DNA of 64,000 nucleotides, taken from positions 1 to 64,000 of the IMG/VR virus record IMGVR_UViG_3300012931_000015; one strand, 5' to 3'. This stretch comes from a virus. The translations under genes were made by a program, and so were the position numbers. The notes below the pieces were generated by a model. It did no database searches. It was not told where the DNA came from and saw only the letters and a list, made by a program, of their open reading frames with translations. How positions within the stretch are numbered: the first letter of the stretch is position 1; each line of letters begins with the position of its first letter. Positions 1-8,459 of the stretch are shown one piece after another.

Positions 1-783
1 AAGTATAATAGCTTTCTGCATAGGTATTTTATCAGTATGAATTAATATATTCTGTCTTTCTTTTTCAATTTCCCAAAGTACATCCATTTCGTTTTGATGA
101 AATCTAATTGCATAAATCTGATGATCTGTTAGTTGCACACCATATCTTAATAACATTATAACAGATTTTTCTCCATGACCAATTTTAAAATCATCTTGAA
201 ATATATACTCACGCTTTATTAAAGAAAATTCATCGGCTCTTTTTATAAAAGTATTTTCATCCACTTTATCATTATTCAGATCATAAAGTAACTGTTTAGC
301 TTTTTCAATAAAATTACTAAGACTACTTTTTCCTAAGTTCATCACATCAAATAAATCTGATGGTAGATTAAGCTCTTTGCACAATCCTAAAGCATACTCA
401 ATTTGTTTTTCAGTTGCATCTTCTTCATTTTTATAAACATTAATTTTGCAAAAATCATGGAAAAGTCCAGCAAACACAGCATCTTTAAGGTATTGTTCAA
501 AATCTTTATCGTTCAATTCATTAAGATATTTTGAAACTTCCATTTTCTTCATTTCAATTAAATTTCTATAAGTAAATATAGCAACATTCGTACTATGTAA
601 TATTAATCCCGACTTAAAACTTCCATGATATTTTGTACTCGCGGGACTTAGAAAATATTCTCTCGGTAACTTCATTAAAAAGTCTTCACTATATTCTGAA
701 TACATATACAAAATATCAAAATTTTGTTTCATCTCATCATAAGTTGCTTTTGAAGTTAAAGGTTTAATATCATTTATTGTCAT
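1..783 (-). CDS. HD-domain phosphohydrolase-like protein (3' end off window)
   Basis: I translated this open frame directly; it has no stop from the ATG at 783 to base 1, so the gene is cut by the window edge (261 codons visible). The N-terminal third has the HD-superfamily metal-site pattern: an early histidine in YHGSFKSGLILHS, the HD pair in AGLFHDFCK, and later GHGEKS and an IRFHQNE segment. This is the arrangement of phage and bacterial HD hydrolases related to YhaM/dNTPase-type nucleases. Substrate (nucleotide or nucleic acid) cannot be read. It is the most distal visible gene of the minus-strand recombination operon and its start overlaps the small gene upstream by 14 bases. No strong Shine-Dalgarno is seen (GGGAT, 6 bases before the ATG). 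Confidence 0.75.
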   Translation of the reverse strand, partial: MTINDIKPLTSKATYDEMKQNFDILYMYSEYSEDFLMKLPREYFLSPASTKYHGSFKSGLILHSTNVAIFTYRNLIEMKKMEVSKYLNELNDKDFEQYLKDAVFAGLFHDFCKINVYKNEEDATEKQIEYALGLCKELNLPSDLFDVMNLGKSSLSNFIEKAKQLLYDLNNDKVDENTFIKRADEFSLIKREYIFQDDFKIGHGEKSVIMLLRYGVQLTDHQIYAIRFHQNEMDVLWEIEKERQNILIHTDKIPMQKAIIL

Positions 784-955
784 CTTTTTTATCCCTTGCT
801 TTTATACTAAATTCTCTACATATTGTTATTTTACTACTTATATTATAATTCACAAAGCATTTGTTGTAAACTACATTTGTATAATTTTTACAAAGTAAAC
901 ACATATCTTCATTGTCAGAACTACACCATATAGAGTCTTTATTAAGATAAATCAT
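770..955 (-). CDS. Small cysteine-rich protein, unknown
   Basis: A 61-residue protein with a run of cysteines (CSS, CLLCKNY, NKC, TIC), suggestive of a small zinc-binding fold. It starts 25 bases below the end of the AP2/HNH gene and overlaps the start of the HD-domain gene by 14 bases, which is typical operon spacing. The ribosome site is weak (AAGGAT, 10 bases before the ATG). I do not recognise the family. Confidence rests on position and composition only. Confidence 0.45.
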   Translation of the reverse strand: MIYLNKDSIWCSSDNEDMCLLCKNYTNVVYNKCFVNYNISSKITICREFSIKARDKKDDNK

Positions 956-979
956 AGATTTTCACAATCCTTATTTATT

Positions 980-1759
980 TTAATCGGTTATTTCAATCTT
1001 ATAATTATACAATGCTTCATGAACTTTATCAAATCTTTTATCATTTATTTTAACTTTATATTCATCAGCTATTTGTTTTATAAACTTTTCTTTATGCTCT
1101 TTATAAACATAAAAGGCTTCTTCTGAAGTTTTATATCTTCCTAAAAAACAATTTCTATTATACTTAGACATAATAGCAATATATTTATCTCTAGTTTTAT
1201 CATAACATACACCTATTGGTTGCTTACCTCTAATTTTTTTGGCATTTACACAAAGCATATTTAATCTATGAGGCATAAGTAAACATGAATTAAAAGAATA
1301 AATTTTATTATGCTTAATAAGTATATCTTTATCAATATCTATATTATCATTTTCTATTTCATAAACATTATTATAATACCATTCACTGAAATTTTGAAAA
1401 TTATGCCATTCAACATCCACAGTACACCCTATATATTGAGGATACCTTTTTTCCTGTGTTTGCTTATTTACATAACATCGTTGTAACATTGACCTCCATG
1501 TATTATAACTTGAAATAGCTTTCCAATTAATAGATGGTTTATACTTTCCTTCTCCTAGATAACCTATTCCGTAAACCTCTCTATCAAATGTGTTTAAAAC
1601 TTTTCCTTTTAAAAAACTACCATAACTAGTATTAACTACATTTCCCGTATCAAATTTAACTTTTATTTTATTATAATTCTTATATTCAACAATAGTCATC
1701 TTAGCATTATTTTTATTATAAGACATTTCTCCAATTCTGTTATTCAACATTTTCTTCAT
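980..1759 (-). CDS. AP2/HNH-type mobile (homing-like) endonuclease
   Basis: About 259 residues. The middle has the pattern shared by phage HNH/AP2 endonucleases: W-x2-ML-x-RCY near residue 90, then YIGCTVDVEWHNFQNFSEW, then DKDIL and a C-x-LMPHRLN segment. The C-terminal part (GVCYDKTRDKYIA through LGRYKTSEEAF) matches the AP2-like DNA-binding domain that follows in this family. Such genes are selfish insertions that cut DNA at allelic sites. It sits directly behind recA and its first codons overlap the recA 3' end by 20 bases. The true start may be internal, at Met12 (1726) or Met21 (1699, where family homology begins). Function as an active nuclease is inference. Confidence 0.7.
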   Translation of the reverse strand: MKKMLNNRIGEMSYNKNNAKMTIVEYKNYNKIKVKFDTGNVVNTSYGSFLKGKVLNTFDREVYGIGYLGEGKYKPSINWKAISSYNTWRSMLQRCYVNKQTQEKRYPQYIGCTVDVEWHNFQNFSEWYYNNVYEIENDNIDIDKDILIKHNKIYSFNSCLLMPHRLNMLCVNAKKIRGKQPIGVCYDKTRDKYIAIMSKYNRNCFLGRYKTSEEAFYVYKEHKEKFIKQIADEYKVKINDKRFDKVHEALYNYKIEITD

Positions 1760-2801
1760 TTAACACTTCTTCTAACACTTCATCTTTTTCAATTATTTCA
1801 TTAGAATTTAATTTCTCTTCATTAAACTTTTTTATTATTTCTTCATATAATTTTTTATATAAATCTTTATCATTTTCTAATAAATTAAGTATATTTGCTT
1901 CACCTTGCCCAAGTCTTTTATCCCCCATACTGAACCAACTCCCGGCTTTGTCAATTAAACTATATTTTATAGCCATATCAAGCAATGATTTTTCTTTACT
2001 AAAACCACGCCCGAATATATTTAGTAATTCAACTTCTCTAAAAGGAATACCACATTTATTCTTAACAAATTTTGCTTTTATAATATTACCATAAGGTTCT
2101 TTTCCTGTTTCTCCTAGAGTTTTTATCATTGAAAGCTCAATTCTTATAGAAGAATAAAAAGATAAAGCAAGCCCCCCTGAAACAGCAGTTTTAGCTCCGT
2201 ATCCTGTATTCATAGTCTGTCTTATTTGATTAATAAAAGCAAGACAACATTTTGATTTAGCAACCTTTCCTACAAGTTTTCTACACATCTGTGATAAAAG
2301 TCTAGCCTGTAATCCCATGTGGCTATCTGAAAAATCACCCTCTTGCTCGGCTCTTGGAGTAAGACGAGAAACTGAGTCTACTACTATAAAATCAAAACTA
2401 TTTGAATCTATTAACGATTCTATTATATTAAAAGCGTCTTCAGCAGTATCTGGTTTAGTAATATATAGTTCATCAATATTAACTCCAAGTTTTTTTGCCC
2501 AAATTTTATCCATTGCGTGTTCGGCATCCACCCAAGCACACACGCCCCCCTTCTTTTGGCATTCAGCGACAGCCATTAAAAACAGTGTTGTTTTTCCACA
2601 AGAAGGCTTAGAAAATTGTTCTACAATACGAGATTTTGGATACCCCCCAATAGTAGTACCTAACATATCAAAATCAATTAAACCTGTTGGTAAAACTTCA
2701 TATTCAGATTTATCTCCTTGTATAACATTCCCCTTTCCACCTAATTTCTTATCAATCTTAGCCAGAGCTTCTGTTATTCTTTTTCTTTTAGCATCATCCA
2801 T
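1740..2801 (-). CDS. recA: RecA recombinase
   Basis: A 353-residue RecA/UvsX-class strand-exchange ATPase, full length for the family. Visible motifs: Walker A FSKPSCGKTT (residues 63-72; the bacterial form is GPESSGKTT, so this P-loop is divergent), the catalytic-glutamate motif DAEHAMD (92-98), Walker B FIVVD ending at residue 142, the L1-region SHMGLQARLLSQ, and FINQIR plus SGGLALSFYSS of the L2/monomer-interface part. The acidic C-terminal tail (residues about 330-353) is also RecA-like. It would drive homologous recombination and replication-fork repair of the phage genome. It lies in one operon with a zinc protein just upstream (2-base gap) and a homing-type gene downstream. Confidence 0.97.
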   Translation of the reverse strand: MDDAKRKRITEALAKIDKKLGGKGNVIQGDKSEYEVLPTGLIDFDMLGTTIGGYPKSRIVEQFSKPSCGKTTLFLMAVAECQKKGGVCAWVDAEHAMDKIWAKKLGVNIDELYITKPDTAEDAFNIIESLIDSNSFDFIVVDSVSRLTPRAEQEGDFSDSHMGLQARLLSQMCRKLVGKVAKSKCCLAFINQIRQTMNTGYGAKTAVSGGLALSFYSSIRIELSMIKTLGETGKEPYGNIIKAKFVKNKCGIPFREVELLNIFGRGFSKEKSLLDMAIKYSLIDKAGSWFSMGDKRLGQGEANILNLLENDKDLYKKLYEEIIKKFNEEKLNSNEIIEKDEVLEEVLNEENVE

Positions 2802-2802
2802 T

Positions 2803-3006
2803 TTATTTTTCTCCTTCTGTTTTTATAACCATATTATCTATGTTTATTACTTTAAATTTACCTAAACCTTCATATAAATACATTTTTTCTGTGAACTTCT
2901 TATCACATCTTAAACATCTAATATCAGGTTTATTTTTTGTACCTTTGTTTATTCTGTTTTTATGTGTACATTTATTTTTTAAAAAGTTTGAAATATTATT
3001 ACTCAT
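2803..3006 (-). CDS. Small zinc-finger-like protein
   Basis: Sixty-seven basic residues with a CTH-x(14)-CLRC core, that is a likely Cys/His zinc knuckle, followed by KKFTEKMYLYEGLGKF. The stop lies one base before the recA start, so the two are almost certainly co-translated. The ribosome site GAAGAG is 9 bases before the ATG. No family recognised; size, charge and position suggest a nucleic-acid-binding accessory to recombination, which is inference. Confidence 0.65.
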   Translation of the reverse strand: MSNNISNFLKNKCTHKNRINKGTKNKPDIRCLRCDKKFTEKMYLYEGLGKFKVINIDNMVIKTEGEK

Positions 3007-3011
3007 AATTT

Positions 3012-3560
3012 TTACTCTTCCTCTTCTGTTTTTATATTTATATGACTATTATAATTTATAAACATTTCTGGATTTTTTTCTGCTAATTCTTTTACATTAT
3101 TTTTTAATAAATTTGCTGATTCATAAATTTTATCATTCATATAATATAAATTATTATAACCTAAACTTCTCAAACAATCATATATAAGTCTTTGCATTGT
3201 AGTTTTTCCAGACCTACACTTACCTTTTATAATTATACTTAAACTATTTTTTTCAGTTTTAAATTCTAGTTTATTTTCTACCATATCTTCTACACACTTT
3301 AAAAAATCCATATATTTATTATATAATAAAATAGTTTCATCATCATTTTCTGGAACAACTTTAAGATGCTCAATAACTTCCCTTTTCATTTCTTTTAAAC
3401 TTTTATTTTCTACTTTCTGCATACTTTTCTCTTCTTCAATAATATCCTTATAACACATATAAGGTGAATATGCTAATACATAATTACAATTTTCACATTT
3501 ACCTGTAGAAAAATTAATAAATTCTTTTCTACAATTAGGACATTCTAAGTAATGACTCAT
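3012..3560 (-). CDS. Zinc-ribbon plus P-loop NTPase-like protein
   Basis: 182 residues. The N-terminus is a zinc ribbon (CPNC near residue 7 and CENC near 24). A clear Walker A, KGKCRSGKTT, lies in the middle after a beta-strand (LSIIIKG) and is followed by a helix (MQRLIYDCLRSLGY), as in AAA+/KAP-like or kinase P-loops. The protein ends soon after, so it is much shorter than a complete ATPase and has no obvious Walker B. Start and upstream HNH gene overlap by four bases (ATGA), so translation is coupled. Role unknown; DNA metabolism is likely from the operon. Confidence 0.65.
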   Translation of the reverse strand: MSHYLECPNCRKEFINFSTGKCENCNYVLAYSPYMCYKDIIEEEKSMQKVENKSLKEMKREVIEHLKVVPENDDETILLYNKYMDFLKCVEDMVENKLEFKTEKNSLSIIIKGKCRSGKTTMQRLIYDCLRSLGYNNLYYMNDKIYESANLLKNNVKELAEKNPEMFINYNSHINIKTEEEE

Positions 3561-4108
3561 AACAAACCTCCACTTCTAAAATTATCTAATCTTTCTTTTC
3601 TTTCTTTCCCTAATATCAATTCCCACCATTGATGCCATTCTTCTTTTGTTATTGTTTTTCCATCAATAGGACTTTTACCTATATCTAAACGTGAGTGGGA
3701 AATTCTATTAATTACTACAACATTATCTGGTTCATATTTTAAGTCTAAAAAACTTCCACGACTTTTATAGTGTGCCGGATCAATTACTTTAACTAAATTA
3801 GGTATAGCTTTACTATAAAAAATACTTAACTGTTCTTTATTTAATTTTTTTAAAAGTTGACATTCATTATTGTCTCTTTCAAAAACTATTTTTTTTACTT
3901 TTTCCCATTCTTCATCAACTTGATTCTCGAACTGTTTTTCAACTTTCCTTTGATATTTCAAATAGCATTGTTGTTGCTTGTATAACTGTTTACAATTTTT
4001 AGAAAGAAGGGTACGCCGTAAGCACGTACCCCTTTCACATAACTTTTTAAATGCTTCAAAATCAATAAACTTTTTAACATTAAAATTACTTTTTACATTT
4101 TCACACAT
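3557..4108 (-). CDS. HNH-like nuclease domain protein
   Basis: 183 residues, basic N-terminal half with a run of Cys and Gln, then VFERDNNECQLL (the usual entry of HNH nucleases: V-x-RD-x2-x-C), then DPAHYKSRG and EPDNVVVINRISHSRLD. The AH followed about 15 residues later by N and then by SH is the HNH beta-beta-alpha metal pattern, as in NinG/Rap-type and general phage HNH proteins. Given its place in a recombination operon it may be a structure-specific or Holliday-junction nuclease, but it could also be a free mobile HNH. A family search would decide. Confidence 0.6.
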   Translation of the reverse strand: MCENVKSNFNVKKFIDFEAFKKLCERGTCLRRTLLSKNCKQLYKQQQCYLKYQRKVEKQFENQVDEEWEKVKKIVFERDNNECQLLKKLNKEQLSIFYSKAIPNLVKVIDPAHYKSRGSFLDLKYEPDNVVVINRISHSRLDIGKSPIDGKTITKEEWHQWWELILGKERKERLDNFRSGGLL

Positions 4109-4128
4109 AACTTTTTTATTTTTACTTT

Positions 4129-5514
4129 TTAGTATTTCTTACCACAAATTGGGCACTGTTTAATTTCCATAGGACTCATACTTCTTGTACCAAGTTTTGG
4201 ATACATACAAGTTGGATCACACACTGCCGTTTTTGTTTTCCAGATAACTTTTTTATTTTCCATATCAACTTTATCAAAGTTCTTATCAACACAATCTTTG
4301 TCAGCCGGACTCAATTTATCATAGAAAGGAAATAAATCAGCTTTTGTGATAGTATTTGTTTCAGATTTTCTTTCAACAAACTCTTCTCTAGCAGGTATTC
4401 TTTCGACAGGTTTTTCTTCTTCTTTACTTATAACTTCATTATAATAATCCTTGCTGTTGTTTGTTGCTGTTGAAGTATTTTCACTCTCTTCTTCTTTTAA
4501 TTCATTTTTATTGCTGTTTTCTGCAATCCATTTATTTTTTTCTTCTTCAGCTAATTTTTCTAATCTTTCAGTATAATTCTTGCCTGTCTCAACATCCCAA
4601 GACTTGAAAAGATTTAAAAAATTTCTTTTAATTTTATTATAAGAAGCAACAGGAAACAGTTTATCAATATCATACATTTCATATTTTTCTTCTGCTTCTG
4701 TTAAAGGCTCTTTACTCGCAATCTTTTTCATTTCATCAGAAATCTCTACTGAACAAGCCGTACTTACATCATACTTTGCCTGATCGTCAGTTTTTTCCAT
4801 AACCAAGTCAACTTTCTCCCAAACAAATATTGGAGATTTAGAAAGTTTTCTATAAATCATAGACAACAACGAAAGTGAATATCCGGGCTCTTTAGCATCT
4901 TCAACCATATTTCCACTTTTTTTATCTTCCCAAATATCAAGTCTTTTTGCAAAAAGCTTTGTATGGTTATAGGTTGTACACCAATCATTATTTCTATCAA
5001 TACAATTCTGAATAACTAAATCCTGTGGATAATATTTTGGAGGGTATAAGTCACCTTTTCTTGTATTATTAAAAATACGCTGAAAAGTAGGGGAGTCTTC
5101 ATTGTGAAATTTAAAATAACCTTTTTTATCAGCTATTTTTGGATTAGCTTTCTTATCTTCATCGGTATAATTAACCCAAGTTCTACTCATTACGTCATTG
5201 TAAAACTCTGTTAATAACCAGCTATCATCTAAGTTTCCATCCGGTAAAACTTTCCAGATAATATCAATGTAACTCTTAGCCTTATCATTTAACCATCTCG
5301 AAAACTTTACTGTTTTTGCATCAGTAGATTTTTCTCTAAACTCTGGTGGTTTACCTACAAACCTAAAAGCTCTCTGACTACCCGCAACAGGAGCACAATA
5401 CTTTACATCTTCATAAGTTCTTGTGAAATTTCCTGTTTTCTTATCCTTCTTCTCTTCTTCTGCTTTCTGTCTTTTCTGAAAAGCATTTTTAAATAATTCT
5501 TCATTGCTTGGCAT
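4129..5514 (-). CDS. Large acidic protein with C-terminal zinc knuckle; possible ssDNA-binding protein
   Basis: 461 residues when started at the ATG at 5514, which has a strong AAGGAGG 7 bases upstream; the frame stays open to 5562 but that start has no ribosome site. Charged N-terminus, a central region rich in aromatic residues (FKFHNEDSPTFQRIF, RTWVNYT), a low-complexity acidic linker near residues 330-400, and at the end CDPTC and CPICGKKY, a four-cysteine zinc site. The layout (core, acidic linker) and position beside recA and a primase would suit a gp32-like single-strand DNA-binding protein, but I see no decisive motif. It could equally be another replication scaffold. Confidence 0.6.
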   Translation of the reverse strand: MPSNEELFKNAFQKRQKAEEEKKDKKTGNFTRTYEDVKYCAPVAGSQRAFRFVGKPPEFREKSTDAKTVKFSRWLNDKAKSYIDIIWKVLPDGNLDDSWLLTEFYNDVMSRTWVNYTDEDKKANPKIADKKGYFKFHNEDSPTFQRIFNNTRKGDLYPPKYYPQDLVIQNCIDRNNDWCTTYNHTKLFAKRLDIWEDKKSGNMVEDAKEPGYSLSLLSMIYRKLSKSPIFVWEKVDLVMEKTDDQAKYDVSTACSVEISDEMKKIASKEPLTEAEEKYEMYDIDKLFPVASYNKIKRNFLNLFKSWDVETGKNYTERLEKLAEEEKNKWIAENSNKNELKEEESENTSTATNNSKDYYNEVISKEEEKPVERIPAREEFVERKSETNTITKADLFPFYDKLSPADKDCVDKNFDKVDMENKKVIWKTKTAVCDPTCMYPKLGTRSMSPMEIKQCPICGKKY

Positions 5515-5605
5515 TTTATGCCTCCTTTTTATTTTTTGACTATTAGCAATAATGACTCTCATTAGTCTACTTTGCTATTTTGTCATAATTTTTGTTTTAT
5601 TTTTT

Positions 5606-5929
5606 TTAATGAACTATAGTTCCTTCATTCTCAAATTCACCATCTTCAAGTTCTATAAATCCGCAAATATCTTCTTCTTTTCCTATCCAAAAAGTTTTAT
5701 CAAGAAGCGGTAATTGTTTTAATTTTCCGAGATGTGTAACTATAATCATACCTACTTCAAAATTACCTCGCTTAATAACTTCTTCACCTAAAGAAATTAC
5801 TTTACCAACGAAAGTTCCAATGTTTTTAGGAATCTCACCTTTTCCCATTATTATTCCACCATTAGATTTTGTATTAAGTTCAAACTGAACCATTACAATA
5901 TCATTCTTAAACGGTTTTACTTTTGCCAT
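5606..5929 (-). CDS. GroES-like co-chaperonin domain protein
   Basis: 107 residues from the ATG at 5929 (AAGGAG 12 bases upstream; a start seven codons earlier lacks one). The sequence follows the Cpn10 beta-barrel: start MAKVKPFKNDIVMVQFE, then KSNGGIIMGKG (the roof/mobile-loop region), IGTFVGKVISLGEEV, FEVGMIIVT, and an ending EDICGFIE like the e-x-DIlg-ie of GroES. Phage GroES analogues such as T4 gp31 replace the host co-chaperonin to fold the capsid protein. It is the first gene after the promoter at 5977-6004. Confidence 0.7.
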   Translation of the reverse strand: MAKVKPFKNDIVMVQFELNTKSNGGIIMGKGEIPKNIGTFVGKVISLGEEVIKRGNFEVGMIIVTHLGKLKQLPLLDKTFWIGKEEDICGFIELEDGEFENEGTIVH

Positions 5930-5976
5930 CTTATTTTTTATCTCCTTCATTTTTTATTTTAGTTTTTAATAATCCA

Positions 5977-6004
5977 ATTATAACCTGCATTGCTTCAATG
6001 TCAA
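5977..6004 (-). promoter_or_regulatory. Sigma70-type promoter for the recA/GroES-like operon
   Basis: On the minus strand TTGACA (5999-6004) is separated by 16 bases from TATAAT (5977-5982), 48 bases before the GroES-like start. Both hexamers are perfect. The -35 is embedded in CTTGACATTGAAGC, a block repeated at other promoters here. Confidence 0.85.
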
Positions 6005-6037
6005 GAAAAATATATAATTTATGCTGTATAATATTTC

Positions 6038-7579
6038 TTAACAATTCATCTTACCAGCACAAAAATTGTGCCATACCATGCTTATAGGCATTAAAAATAA
6101 ATGTTTTGCATAATGATAATCAGGTAAGTTTACATAATACCGATCGTTTTTTATTCTTTTAATTTTACCTATTACATATTTTATAATCAATTTAATTATT
6201 TGCTCTATATTTTTTATTTTTAATGCTTTACCAAGTTTTCTTAAATAATATCTACCAACAGACACACAATCTTTTAAAAACTCATAACCTCTTATCATTT
6301 GTTTATCATTAAGATCATTATATAATTGTTTACAATAGAGCTCTTTCACTACAACATAAAATTCTTCTTTCTTTTTCTTTTTAGTTTTTTTGTATTTAAA
6401 CTCTTTTTCAACAATAAAATCAATCAATTCAGATAACCTTTTTTCTTCATCTTGATTAAAAATTTTATCGTATAAGTCATTTTTATTTTTATTCAGATGT
6501 ATTTCATTTTTAAAAGTTTTATCATTACTACTACCACTTTTATTTGATTTATAATTATCATAGGATACAAATTCTTTCTGACAGAACTTCCAAACATACT
6601 CACAAGTTTTATGAAAATATCTGCTTAAATCACGAGAACCAGTATTATATCTAGCTGAATAATCTTCAAACTCACTATAACTCATTCTATTATGCAAACA
6701 TAAAAATCCAAGAGTTATATGATTTCTATGCCTTTTATGTTCTCCCATTCTTAAATCATACTTGTTAAAATCTATATAATTATTACTAGAATACTCGTTA
6801 CTTTCTGTAAACTTAGAATAATAATAACTTTTTTCAGGAACAGAACTATTTAATTTTTTTTCTTTTTGATGTAATAATTTATGATTAGGTAAATTTTGAT
6901 TATTATACTTTTCTAAGTAAAAATCTAATGCTTTTTCATTGTTTTCATACATTTTATAATAATTTTTACCACAATCATTACGATTATATCTTATAAATTC
7001 ATAATCAATACTTAATGGTATTCTACAATGATGTAATATTTCAATGTTTAATTTATATCTTTCAAAGTATTTACTGTATTTTTTCTTAAAATAATCCACA
7101 AAAGCAATTTTATTTTGTTTTGATATTTTATTTTTGAATTTAAAGGCTAAATGTACACTTCCAGTTTGTTTATTTCGTTCTATAAAAAATGGATTGCAAT
7201 TCTTTTTATTGTTTAATTCTTGTTTGAGAAGTAATAATACCTGCATTATTTTTGATTCAGAAGTATTATTGTGATTATCAATATCTAAAAATAAAATATT
7301 ATTTGACTCTTCTTGTAATTCCAAAGAAAAACTTAAATCATTATTATAATTTATGTGATCTAAAACAATTTGAACTTCATCATTGTTTGTTAATTTGATA
7401 TAATCCTGAATAGTTTTACAGGTAAGTTTATTTTCATTATTTTGATGAGTTCCAAACCAGATATTATCATTTGTTTCAAAATTAAATGAAAGGTTTTTTA
7501 ATAATTGAAAATATTTCCGCAAGAAACTACGATCTAATTGAGTATAAATATTAGTTTTATTTATTTTAGCAATTTCCAT
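6038..7579 (-). CDS. AEP-superfamily primase-like replication protein
   Basis: 513 residues. Three motifs in the right order and spacing for the archaeo-eukaryotic primase fold: NNILFLDIDNH with the DxD metal pair at D99 and D101, GSVHLAF with the S-x-H pair at S141/H143, and CRIPLSIDYEF (R186, P188), like the RLP-S/D segment of primase-polymerases and plasmid replication initiators. The remainder (residues 260-513) is basic and helical and may bind origin DNA or a helicase. It would make primers or open the origin. It is first in the minus operon and faces the AT-rich region at 7623-7999. The window also codes a DnaG-type primase, so two unrelated primases coexist. Confidence 0.6.
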   Translation of the reverse strand: MEIAKINKTNIYTQLDRSFLRKYFQLLKNLSFNFETNDNIWFGTHQNNENKLTCKTIQDYIKLTNNDEVQIVLDHINYNNDLSFSLELQEESNNILFLDIDNHNNTSESKIMQVLLLLKQELNNKKNCNPFFIERNKQTGSVHLAFKFKNKISKQNKIAFVDYFKKKYSKYFERYKLNIEILHHCRIPLSIDYEFIRYNRNDCGKNYYKMYENNEKALDFYLEKYNNQNLPNHKLLHQKEKKLNSSVPEKSYYYSKFTESNEYSSNNYIDFNKYDLRMGEHKRHRNHITLGFLCLHNRMSYSEFEDYSARYNTGSRDLSRYFHKTCEYVWKFCQKEFVSYDNYKSNKSGSSNDKTFKNEIHLNKNKNDLYDKIFNQDEEKRLSELIDFIVEKEFKYKKTKKKKKEEFYVVVKELYCKQLYNDLNDKQMIRGYEFLKDCVSVGRYYLRKLGKALKIKNIEQIIKLIIKYVIGKIKRIKNDRYYVNLPDYHYAKHLFLMPISMVWHNFCAGKMNC

Positions 7580-7594
7580 TTATCTTTAAGTTTA

Positions 7595-7622
7595 ATTTTA
7601 AACTGTAATTCTTCAATGTCAA
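7595..7622 (-). promoter_or_regulatory. Sigma70-type promoter for the AEP-like gene
   Basis: Minus strand TTGACA (7617-7622), 16-base spacer, TAAAAT (7595-7600), 16 bases before the ATG at 7579. Shares CTTGACATTGAAG with the promoters at 5977 and 24665. Confidence 0.75.
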
Positions 7623-7999
7623 GCTTATTTTTCAATAATTTCAGATTCCGGCATATTTTGGAATATGGTTTTACAGATTTTTCACAACTACCAAAAAGCG
7701 ATTTTAGCCATAACTAGCAAAAACAACAATAACTATATTATTAATTATTAGTATTAATATATTAATTATATAGTATATATTATTAATAGTATATAACTAT
7801 ATATTTTTTATTTTTTATATTAATATGTGCTAACTTTTGAGTAATTTGAAAATACGATGTTTTATAATTTATTGATATGTAAATAATTATAGATATATTT
7901 TAATATAAGTTTTATTAAAAAATTAGCCAAAAAATACCGTATTTTTATTTTGAAGTAAAATAAGTAAAGAAATATTTGTAAATATTTATTAAAAATAAC
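7623..7999. other. AT-rich divergent intergenic region; origin candidate
   Basis: About 380 bases without a credible gene, between two divergently transcribed replication gene sets. It holds a nearly GC-free stretch at about 7728-7810, made of TTAATA/TATATA runs (a plausible DNA-unwinding element), several CCAAAAA(A)-type boxes (7690, 7927), and a perfect inverted repeat AAAAATAC-C-GTATTTTT at 7930-7946. No standard DnaA-box cluster was found by eye. Origin function is inference from position and composition. Confidence 0.4.
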
Positions 8000-8028
8000 T
8001 TGACATTCTATTTAAAATGTGGTAGATG
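8000..8028 (+). promoter_or_regulatory. Candidate promoter, rightward operon
   Basis: Perfect -35 TTGACA (8000-8005) with a weak -10 (TAGATG, 8023-8028) after 17 bases, 32 bases before the ATG at 8060. The -35 carries the CTTGACATT start of the repeated block. Confidence 0.5.
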
Positions 8029-8059
8029 TGTTTTTATATTGAAAAAGGAGCTATTAATA

Positions 8060-8395
8060 ATGATAAAAAATAAAAACATTTATAGGATTAAGTGTAGTGA
8101 TGATTGTAAAAATGAGCTTGAAATAACAGACTTGGGGTTTAATCAGGGTTTACTGTTGCAAATACTATCAAGTTATAGATTAGGAATTTTTACTAAATTA
8201 AAAGTTTGTTTGGATTTTATGTTAAATAAATATTTTATTCCTAAGTCTGATAACATTATAATTTCAAGATATGATTTGTTGCAAGTTATTAGGTTGATTG
8301 AAAAAGATAACTCATTGGAATCAATTAGGTTTAAAGTAGCTTCTTTAAAAAATAAAAAACAAAATATTTTAAAATTACTAAAAGAAATAAAATGA
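8060..8395 (+). CDS. Unknown small basic protein
   Basis: 111 residues from the ATG at 8060, chosen because AAGGAG lies 10 bases upstream; the frame is open further up but overlaps the promoter. The protein is lysine-rich and mostly helical (ELEITDLGFNQGLLLQIL..., VIRLIEKDNSLESIRFK). No recognised domain. It is the first gene rightward of the intergenic region and 65 bases before the phosphoesterase. Confidence 0.6.
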   Translation: MIKNKNIYRIKCSDDCKNELEITDLGFNQGLLLQILSSYRLGIFTKLKVCLDFMLNKYFIPKSDNIIISRYDLLQVIRLIEKDNSLESIRFKVASLKNKKQNILKLLKEIK

Positions 8396-8459
8396 AACAA
8401 AAAATCAAATCGTTATATCTCTGTGAAGATAAATAAAAAAATTAAAAAAGGAGCTAAAA

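Noticed and set aside
2317-2865. Open frame of 182 residues on the plus strand opposite recA
   Set aside because: It is a mirror of the RecA coding strand, has no ribosome site and its composition is that of an antisense translation.
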